From CBFGWV01 sp965652545 (lineage in GTDB: Bacteria; Pseudomonadota; Gammaproteobacteria; Competibacterales; Competibacteraceae), in NCBI GenBank assembly GCA_965652545.1, contig CBFGWV010000156.1:1-11433 (forward strand): a stretch of 11,433 nt of DNA. Direction: 5' to 3'. The position numbers were made by a program, and so were the translations under genes. How positions within the stretch are numbered: the first letter of the stretch is position 1; every line of letters begins with the position of its first letter. The notes under the pieces are model-generated. The model did not search any database and had not been told where the DNA came from. It saw nothing but the letters and a program-made list of their open reading frames with translations. Below, piece by piece: positions 6,560 to 11,433 of the stretch.

Positions 6560-6579
6560 GCGTTACCGGAAGGTAACGC
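6560..6579. promoter_or_regulatory. Perfect palindrome: probable AioR enhancer site, also a hairpin before the aioX RBS
   Basis: GCGTTACC-GGAA-GGTAACGC is a perfect 8-bp inverted repeat with a 4-base centre. Its centre lies about 100 bp upstream of the predicted aioBA start, the usual distance for a bacterial enhancer-binding-protein site, so AioR is the natural candidate. In the aioX transcript the same bases fold into a stem with a GNRA-type GGAA loop, ending one base before the GGAGG ribosome binding site (6580-6584). From memory, GTTNC-N6-GNAAC has been proposed for AioR sites and would match here; this needs checking. Confidence 0.65.
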
Positions 6580-6590
6580 GGAGGACGCGC

Positions 6591-7454
6591 ATGTTTCGAC
6601 TTCGTAACCGCATCGGCGGCCTGCTCCTGATGTGGTGTGCCTTGAGCAGCGTCGCGGCGGCGGCCAACGAGCCAGCGCCGGTGCGCTTCGGCATCACCGG
6701 TGTCGTCCTCACCGGCAGCGGCTCGTCGCTGGGCCCGTGGCAAGACTATCTGGCCGGCGCGCTGGAGCGTCCGGTCACCTTCGTCCAGCGGCGCAGCTAC
6801 CACGAAGTGATGCAACTGCTGCTCGATGGTCAGTTGGAGTTCGCCTGGTTGTGCGGCTATCCCTATGTGCGCCAGCGCGAGCACCTGCGTCTGGTCGCCG
6901 TCCCGGTGTATCAGGGCCGCCCACTGTACCGGTCCTATCTCATCGTTCCGATCGGCGATACGCACATCGACGACCCGGCGGACTTGGCCGACCGGGTGTT
7001 CGCGTTCTCCGATCCGGACTCCAACTCCGGCTATCTGGTGCCGCAGTTCGAGTGGCACCGTCGTGGACTGCGGCCGGCACAGCTCTTGCGCCGCGGGTTC
7101 TTCACCTGGTCGCACGAGGATGTCGTACGTGCGGTCAGCGATGGCGTGGCCGGTGCCGGCGCGGTAGACGGCTATGTCTGGGACACGCTGGCCAAGGTGC
7201 GCCCCGAACTCACCGCCGATACCCGAGTGGCCTGGCGTTCGCCACCGTTCGGTTTCCCGCCGATCGCCACCCATCAGCGGCTCGACCCCGCGCTGGCGCA
7301 GCGCATGCAGACGGCACTGACCACCATGAGTGCCTCGGCGCAGGGTCGGCGGGCGCTCGAGGCGTTGAATCTGGACGGCTTCACCCCTGCGGAACCGGCG
7401 TTGTTCGACGATATCGCAACCATGGCCCGGCATGTCGGGGACAACGTGCCATGA
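6591..7454 (+). CDS. aioX: Periplasmic arsenite-binding sensor protein AioX
   Basis: AioX (287 residues) belongs to the PhnD/phosphonate-binding superfamily, but instead of serving a transporter it senses As(III) in the periplasm and activates the kinase AioS. The signal peptide has a basic start (FRLRNRIGG), a hydrophobic core and likely cleavage after the AAA near residue 25. The mature chain has a single cysteine, Cys88 in FAWLCGYPYV, which I align with the cysteine required for arsenite binding in Agrobacterium AioX (Cys108 there). Other family landmarks are VPVYQGRPLYRSYLIVP and FSDPDSNSGYLVPQ, the latter matching the PhnD Ser-Asn-Ser-Gly region. GGAGG lies 6 bases before the ATG. Its stop overlaps the aioS start (ATGA). 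The family is certain, and the arsenite role rests on the cysteine and the aioS/aioR/aioBA neighbours. Confidence 0.95.
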   Translation: MFRLRNRIGGLLLMWCALSSVAAAANEPAPVRFGITGVVLTGSGSSLGPWQDYLAGALERPVTFVQRRSYHEVMQLLLDGQLEFAWLCGYPYVRQREHLRLVAVPVYQGRPLYRSYLIVPIGDTHIDDPADLADRVFAFSDPDSNSGYLVPQFEWHRRGLRPAQLLRRGFFTWSHEDVVRAVSDGVAGAGAVDGYVWDTLAKVRPELTADTRVAWRSPPFGFPPIATHQRLDPALAQRMQTALTTMSASAQGRRALEALNLDGFTPAEPALFDDIATMARHVGDNVP

Positions 7455-8857
7455 ACCTCAGCCTGCGAGTCAAAATCCCCCTGGCCTTGTGCGTGATCAG
7501 CCTGCTGACGGCCGCCATCCTGCTGAGCGTTTTCGCGATCAGCGCCCGCCACAGCCTGCGCGAGCACCTGATCGGCCTGGCCGAGGACGTCGGCAACGCC
7601 TTGGCCCCGGCACTGGCCCCGGCACTGCGCCGTGACGACCTGTGGCAGGCCTATACCCTGCTGGCTGACATACAATCGACGTTCGAGCCGCTGCTGGTGA
7701 TCGTGGATAACCAGTCACGGGTGTATGTCGCCAACCGGCCGGCGGTCTTTCCCACACTACAGCCGCTCGACCGTCTTCCCGGTGGCCATTCGGACGCGGT
7801 TGCCGCCTGGCTGGCCGGAGAACACTGGCGACACCCGCTCGTTCCCGAAGGCGGCGAGCTCGCCTACGTGGCCGCGCCCATCCAGGACGGCCAGACCCCG
7901 GTGCTCGGGCGCCTGGTCGTCGGTTATCCGCAGCGCTGGATCGAAGAGCGCTTCGGCGAGCTCATCCTGCGCGCGGTGCTCAGCACCCTGGCGGTCACCC
8001 TGGTGATCATCGCTATAGGTATGGCGTACGCCCGCCGGGTGGTGCGTCCCTTGCGCGCGCTGTCACTGACGCTGGACCGGCTGGATGACGATGACGCCCA
8101 GATCGGCGGCCTGCCGCGCGGCGGCGACGAAATCGGACGCCTGGGCGAGCGACTGCGCGAGCTGGTGGCCGATCGGCGCACCAAACGCGCCCTGGAGCGG
8201 GAGATCGTCAGCAGTGAGCGTTTGGCCGCCCTCGGCCGGCTGTCGGCGGGTATCGCCCACGAAATAAACAACCCGCTCGGTGGCATGCTCAACGCCTTGG
8301 ATACCTATCGCCGTCATGGCGATACGGTGGACCTCACCCAGCGCACCTTCAGCTTCATCGAGCGCGGTCTGAAACAGATTCGCGATATCGTCTCCGCTTT
8401 GCTGGTCGATGTGCGCCGCGGCGACACCGACCTTGCGCCCCAGGACCTGGCGGATGTGGACACCTTGATCCGCGCCGACGGCCACCAACCGCGGGTGAGC
8501 CTGCGGTGGCGCGGGGGCTTGGAGGCCGCGGTACCGGTTCCGGCGACCCGCGTGCGCCAAGTGTTGATGAACCTGTTGCTCAATGCGGTCAGCGCCGCCG
8601 CTCCCGATGGCGAGGTCACGGTCACCGTGCAAACGACCGTGACGACGCTGGAGCTGACCGTCGATAACACCGGAACGCCGATGCCCGATGCCGTCTACAA
8701 CCACTTGTTCGAACCGCGCCTGGGTGGCGAAGGCGGGCTGGGGCTGTGGATCACCTACCAGATCGTCACCCAGCTCGGCGGCCGCATCGGGGTCCAGCGC
8801 CAGGACTGGGGGACCCGGGTCGTGGTCTCGTTGCCGTTCAAGGAGACACCGCCGTGA
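7451..8857 (+). CDS. aioS: Sensor histidine kinase AioS
   Basis: AioS (468 residues) is an inner-membrane histidine kinase expected to read the AioX-arsenite state and phosphorylate AioR. The first membrane segment is near residues 9-32, followed by a periplasmic domain to about 170 and a second membrane segment near 171-195. A HAMP-like linker with VVRPLRALS follows, then the dimerisation/phosphoacceptor box AHEINNPLGG with His270. The ATP-binding domain shows an N-box (Asn374 and Asn378 in NLLLNA), a DNTG motif where DxGxG is usual, and the G2-type GGEGGLGLW. HEINNPLGG is typical of kinases paired with NtrC-type regulators. The start overlaps the aioX stop by 4 bp and the stop overlaps the aioR GTG by 4 bp. 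Neither periplasmic nor cytoplasmic parts show an extra sensor domain such as PAS. Confidence 0.95.
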   Translation: MNLSLRVKIPLALCVISLLTAAILLSVFAISARHSLREHLIGLAEDVGNALAPALAPALRRDDLWQAYTLLADIQSTFEPLLVIVDNQSRVYVANRPAVFPTLQPLDRLPGGHSDAVAAWLAGEHWRHPLVPEGGELAYVAAPIQDGQTPVLGRLVVGYPQRWIEERFGELILRAVLSTLAVTLVIIAIGMAYARRVVRPLRALSLTLDRLDDDDAQIGGLPRGGDEIGRLGERLRELVADRRTKRALEREIVSSERLAALGRLSAGIAHEINNPLGGMLNALDTYRRHGDTVDLTQRTFSFIERGLKQIRDIVSALLVDVRRGDTDLAPQDLADVDTLIRADGHQPRVSLRWRGGLEAAVPVPATRVRQVLMNLLLNAVSAAAPDGEVTVTVQTTVTTLELTVDNTGTPMPDAVYNHLFEPRLGGEGGLGLWITYQIVTQLGGRIGVQRQDWGTRVVVSLPFKETPP

Positions 8858-10182
8858 CGCCTGTGCGCCCCTGCTGTTCCATCTGCCTGGTGGAGGACGA
8901 TCCACTCATGGGCGAGTCGCTGAGCGACCGCTTCGTGCTCGAGGGTTATAAGGTGCGCTGGCACCGGCGCGCCGCCACGGCCACTGAGGATCTGGCGCTG
9001 CACGGTGCCGATCTGCTGATCAGCGATATCCGCCTGCCCGACCAGGACGGCGCGACGCTCTTTCAGACCTTGAAGACCCGTCTGGCGCACATGCCGCCGA
9101 CGGTGTTCATCACCGGTTACGGCACGATCGATGCGGCGGTGAGCCTGATGCAGCAAGGTGCCGCCGATTACGTCACCAAACCGTTCGTCCTGGACGAGTT
9201 TCTCGGCCGTATCCGCAACCTGCTACCCACCCCGCAGACCCAAGCCGATGGCCTGGGTGTCTCCGCCGCCATGCGGACGCTCGAACCCCTGGTCGTGCGG
9301 GTAGCCGCCTACGACTCGAGTGTGCTGATCAGCGGCGAGTCCGGCGTGGGCAAAGAGGTCCTGGCACGGCGACTGCACAGCGATTCGCCCACTCGCCGCG
9401 AGGGCCCGTTCATCGCGGTCAATTGCGCCGCCCTGCCCGAGTCGCTGATCGAGGCCGAGCTGTTCGGCCATGAGAAAGGGGCCTACACCGGAGCCGGCAA
9501 CGCCACGCGCGGCGTCTTCGAACGTGCCCATGGCGGCGTGCTGTTTCTGGATGAGATCAGCGAACTGCCGCTGTCGTTGCAGGGCAAGCTGCTGCGTGTC
9601 ACCCAGGACCATCGGATCACCCGGCTGGGCGGCGAGACGACGGTGCAGGTGGATGTGCGACTGATCGCGGCGAGCAATCGCGACCTCGCGGCGGAGGTGA
9701 AGGCCGGGCGCTTTCGCGAGGATTTGTACTACCGGCTGGCCGTCGTCCCCTTGTGGGTGCCGCCATTACGACAACGGCGCGACGATATTCCCTGGCTGAC
9801 CCAGCACTTTCTGGCCGACCACGCCCGTCGTTACGCAGGCACGCCGCCGACCCTGACGTCCGCGGCGATGGCGCGGCTGATGGCCTGGGATTGGCCGGGC
9901 AATGTGCGTGAACTGAAGAACTGCGTGGAGCGCGCCTGCATCATGGTCGGCAGCGATGTGCTGGATGCCGACGATCTACTGCCCGATGTACCGTCGCCAA
10001 ATCGCGAGGGTCGTCTGAGCACGCAACTGGAGGACAGCGAACGCGAGGCCATTCGCGCGACGCTGGAGGCACACGACTGGCGTATCGCGCGCAGTGCGAG
10101 CGCCCTGGGCATCAGCCGCAAGACGCTATGGGAGAAGATGCGCAAGCTGGGTTTGAAGCGCGAGCGCACTCAGCCCCAGTAG
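8854..10182 (+). CDS. aioR: Sigma-54-dependent response regulator AioR
   Basis: AioR (442 residues) is an NtrC-class activator. Its receiver domain (about 9-122) has the acidic pocket E14-D15-D16, phosphoacceptor Asp58 in SDIRLPDQDG, and a TKP lysine. The AAA+ domain (about 139-370) has Walker A GESGVGKE (161-168), GAYTGA at 209-214 (Tyr in place of the common Phe of GAFTGA, the sigma-54 contact), Walker B GGVLFLDE, and an arginine-rich sensor region with FREDLYYRL. A Fis-type helix-turn-helix ends the protein (about 400-435, ARSASALGISRKTLWEKM). I chose the GTG at 8854 because AAGGAG lies 8 bases upstream and it gives a 4-bp overlap with aioS; an in-frame extension upstream lies inside aioS. 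The expected target is the sigma-54 promoter at 6481-6496. The N-terminus is unusual in having a CCSIC cluster (Cys7, Cys8, Cys11). Confidence 0.95.
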   Translation: MTPVRPCCSICLVEDDPLMGESLSDRFVLEGYKVRWHRRAATATEDLALHGADLLISDIRLPDQDGATLFQTLKTRLAHMPPTVFITGYGTIDAAVSLMQQGAADYVTKPFVLDEFLGRIRNLLPTPQTQADGLGVSAAMRTLEPLVVRVAAYDSSVLISGESGVGKEVLARRLHSDSPTRREGPFIAVNCAALPESLIEAELFGHEKGAYTGAGNATRGVFERAHGGVLFLDEISELPLSLQGKLLRVTQDHRITRLGGETTVQVDVRLIAASNRDLAAEVKAGRFREDLYYRLAVVPLWVPPLRQRRDDIPWLTQHFLADHARRYAGTPPTLTSAAMARLMAWDWPGNVRELKNCVERACIMVGSDVLDADDLLPDVPSPNREGRLSTQLEDSEREAIRATLEAHDWRIARSASALGISRKTLWEKMRKLGLKRERTQPQ

Positions 10183-10790
10183 CGTACATCCCCCGTGTCG
10201 ACGTGGATGAAGCGCTGGCGCGGGTAGTAACCCACCCCACCGGCCTTGAGCATCACCGCCGCCCGGTGCAGATCGCCCACGTTGAGGCCCGGCATGCGGA
10301 CATCCGAAGCCTGGCCCTTGGTGTGGTAGCTATCGCGTGCCACGCGCTTGCTCTGGCGGCGCAGCATGGCGTTGGTCTGCGGGGAGCGGTAGCCGGAGAG
10401 CAGGTGCACCGGCTTGCGGTAGTTCAGCTGCAGCGACAAGGCGTAGATTTGGTCGAGCAGGTGGGGGTCGAAGCGGATGACATCGTCATTGCGATGGTCG
10501 CGCATGGTGTAGCTGAATTCCTGCAGCGCTTCCTGGATGTAGCCCTCGCCGGGGATCCAGTACACCAGCCGCAATGCTTCGGTGGTGTTGGGGTTGTAGA
10601 TGGAGACTACACGCTCCTGGTCCAGCGCGGCCTTGGCCAGCAGTGGAGAGCCGCCCAGTAATGCCGTGCCGCAGGCGGTGAACTTTAGGAACCCTCGTCG
10701 GGTCTGAGGTTTGTGGAAGTACGTCAGCTTGAAGTCGTCGTCGCTTTGCTTGACGTGCGTACACACGTCCCCAGCCAGACACTCACACAT
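10170..10790 (-). CDS. Tat-exported DUF882 / M15-type murein peptidase-like protein (YcbK/MepK family)
   Basis: This 206-residue protein has a twin-arginine motif at residues 30-36 (TRRGFLK), then a hydrophobic stretch (GTALLGGSPLLAKAA). The catalytic domain resembles E. coli MepK/YcbK, which cleaves peptidoglycan cross-links. Zinc-ligand candidates are His156 and Asp163 in HTKGQASD and His196 in FIHVDTG, with LSGYRSPQTNAML before them. The start at 10790 is chosen because GAGGGGG lies about 7 bases upstream. The frame remains open to 10883, but that region shows no better signal. The resulting 29-residue segment before the Arg pair, with Cys2, Cys4 and Cys10, is long for a Tat n-region, and no ATG follows before the motif; a GTG at 10766 is possible. 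The gene converges on and overlaps aioR by 13 bp. No link to arsenic metabolism is visible. Confidence 0.85.
   Translation of the reverse strand: MCECLAGDVCTHVKQSDDDFKLTYFHKPQTRRGFLKFTACGTALLGGSPLLAKAALDQERVVSIYNPNTTEALRLVYWIPGEGYIQEALQEFSYTMRDHRNDDVIRFDPHLLDQIYALSLQLNYRKPVHLLSGYRSPQTNAMLRRQSKRVARDSYHTKGQASDVRMPGLNVGDLHRAAVMLKAGGVGYYPRQRFIHVDTGDVRYWG
10752..10769. promoter_or_regulatory. Near-perfect 18-bp palindrome near the start of the peptidase gene
   Basis: GACGTGCGTACACACGTC matches its own reverse complement at 16 of 18 positions. It lies 21-38 bases inside the peptidase reading frame, on the side facing the padR gene. It looks like an operator for a dimeric regulator, and PadR, encoded about 180 bp away, is a candidate. 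The assignment is speculative. Confidence 0.35.
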
Positions 10791-10839
10791 CCGGTTCCCC
10801 CTCTCAAAGCACTCAATACGGTGCCGCTCGGCTTTGCGC

Positions 10840-10859
10840 CGTTGTATGCAACGTCGTTG
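10840..10859. repeat. Triple CGTTG/CAACG repeat in the peptidase-padR gap
   Basis: The bases read CGTTG-TATG-CAACG-T-CGTTG, so one 5-mer occurs three times in alternating orientation, forming two overlapping inverted repeats. It lies about 50 bp upstream of the peptidase start and about 90 bp upstream of padR, in the divergent gap (10791-10946). It may be an operator; the arms are short. Confidence 0.3.
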
Positions 10860-10911
10860 TTCTACACCACGGTGGCCGGTCAAGGCAATGGAAAGACTCG
10901 TGCGGGCTGCG

Positions 10912-10940
10912 TTGACACATTGCCCATCGAGGCCTACCGT
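10912..10940 (+). promoter_or_regulatory. Weak candidate promoter of padR
   Basis: A perfect TTGACA (10912-10917) is followed after 17 bases by TACCGT (10935-10940), a poor -10 with 3 of 6 matches. If used, transcription would begin close to the chosen padR ATG at 10947, giving a leaderless or nearly leaderless message, consistent with the lack of a well-spaced Shine-Dalgarno sequence there. Confidence 0.3.
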
Positions 10941-10946
10941 CCAGTC

Positions 10947-11351
10947 ATGTCCGCTTCATCGCCCCCTCAGAAGGCTGCCAAATCGTCGCCCGATTACACG
11001 GATCGGGCGTACTGGAACGGCACCATCAAGATGAGCTTGTCGAAGTTTTTCATCTTGTGTGTGCTCTATAAGCGGCCTATGCACGGGTATGACATTACCC
11101 GTGCGGTGGAGCGCACCACCAACGGGTGCTGTTCGCCCACCGAGGGGACGATTTACCCGGTATTGCGTGAGTTCGAAGCCGGCGGCTACGTGACATACGC
11201 CACCGATGTGGTCAACGGCCGCGAACGCAAGGTGTACACGCTGACCGAGCGTGGGCAGGAAGCCTTCCGCGTGGCCGTGGGAGCGTGGATGGAGGTCACC
11301 GCCAGCTTGTTGGATACCGAGCGCTTGATCGACGAGCGGCCCTGCTGCTGA
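10947..11351 (+). CDS. PadR-family winged-helix transcriptional regulator, cysteine-rich
   Basis: This small DNA-binding protein (134 residues) has the PadR winged-helix layout: LSKFFILCVLYKRPMHGYDI (helix 1 and the HGY turn, about 31-50), the recognition region TEGTIYPVLREFEAGGYV (about 65-82), and the wing with GRERKVYTLTERGQEAF. The short C-terminal helix would form the dimer. It has five cysteines: Cys38, the vicinal pair Cys61-Cys62 just before the recognition helix, and a terminal pair Cys133-Cys134. Vicinal cysteines in this position could sense a thiol-binding metalloid or oxidant, but this is inference. The start at 10947 gives a 28-residue N-terminal arm (YTDRAYWNGTIK); Met29 at 11031 is the alternative, and neither has a well-spaced ribosome binding site. 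The open frame extends upstream to 10713 without support. Its target is unknown; candidates are its own promoter, the divergent peptidase gene, or genes beyond the window. Confidence 0.88.
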   Translation: MSASSPPQKAAKSSPDYTDRAYWNGTIKMSLSKFFILCVLYKRPMHGYDITRAVERTTNGCCSPTEGTIYPVLREFEAGGYVTYATDVVNGRERKVYTLTERGQEAFRVAVGAWMEVTASLLDTERLIDERPCC

Positions 11352-11433
11352 CGGCAGTTCGCGACTCTCACCACCAAAGGCTTAGGCGCCTGCCCCCCGC
11401 GTTCAGGGTCGGGCGGGGCGTGGTCCGACGCGC

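Noticed and set aside
1633..6576. A 1647-codon open frame on the plus strand, antisense to phnC, phnD, aioA and aioB
   Set aside because: It mirrors four firmly identified genes, has a low-complexity Gly/His/Val/Arg-rich translation with no recognisable domain, and is the expected stop-free shadow frame of high-GC coding DNA.
6516..7433. A 305-codon open frame on the minus strand opposite aioX
   Set aside because: It is a shadow of aioX, its translation has no domain, and it covers the sigma-54 promoter/palindrome side of the control region.
6632..7450. Upstream extension of the aioS frame through aioX
   Set aside because: The translation before the Met at 7451 is Arg-rich shadow of aioX. 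The 4-bp overlap start with a membrane segment immediately following is typical.
8063..8905. A 280-codon open frame on the minus strand opposite aioS
   Set aside because: No domain and no ribosome binding site; it lies opposite the conserved HisKA and ATP-binding motifs of aioS.
10713..10946. Longer PadR start at 10713
   Set aside because: It would overlap the peptidase 5' end and its ribosome binding site, and the extra residues show no PadR-like features.
11352..11433. Possible terminator in the G/C-rich tail after padR
   Set aside because: GCCCC and GGGGC stretches near 11391-11420 can pair only imperfectly and no T-run follows; nothing else was recognised in these 82 bases.

Overview
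The window is high-GC DNA with compact, overlapping genes and belongs to an arsenite-oxidising proteobacterium. The Rieske/molybdopterin pair, the sigma-54 activator and the Tat-exported proteins fit Pseudomonadota, perhaps a beta- or gammaproteobacterium, but no marker fixes the genus. No rRNA, tRNA, CRISPR array or insertion sequence was seen.

Layout. (1) Positions 1-3258, minus strand: a four-gene phosphate/phosphonate-type ABC importer in the order binding protein (phnD), ATPase (phnC), permease (phnE), second permease (phnE-like, cut by the window edge). (2) 3259-3429: a gap with an imperfect hairpin after aioA, a Pho-box-like site and a possible promoter for the importer. (3) 3430-6417, minus strand: aioA and aioB, the catalytic and Rieske subunits of periplasmic arsenite oxidase. 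(4) 6418-6590: a divergent control region. It has a good -24/-12 (sigma-54) promoter facing aioBA and, about 100 bp upstream of the predicted start, a perfect 8+4+8 inverted repeat that also sits directly before the aioX ribosome binding site. (5) 6591-10182, plus strand: aioX, aioS and aioR, overlapping by 4 bp at each junction. (6) 10170-10790, minus strand: a Tat-exported M15/DUF882 peptidoglycan peptidase-like protein, overlapping the end of aioR. (7) 10947-11351, plus strand: a small cysteine-rich PadR-family regulator.

How it works together, by analogy with the characterised Aio systems. AioX, a PhnD-fold periplasmic protein, would bind arsenite through its single mature-chain cysteine and signal to the kinase AioS. 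AioS would phosphorylate AioR, and AioR with sigma-54 RNA polymerase would switch on aioBA. AioBA oxidises arsenite to arsenate in the periplasm. Arsenate competes with phosphate, so a dedicated phosphorus importer downstream makes physiological sense; this link is inferred. The PadR regulator and the peptidase are not obviously part of the pathway, although PadR has two vicinal cysteine pairs.

The main system is a known one. The less explained parts are the dual-position palindrome in the aioB/aioX gap, the importer attached to the oxidase genes, and the cysteine-paired PadR with nearby palindromes.
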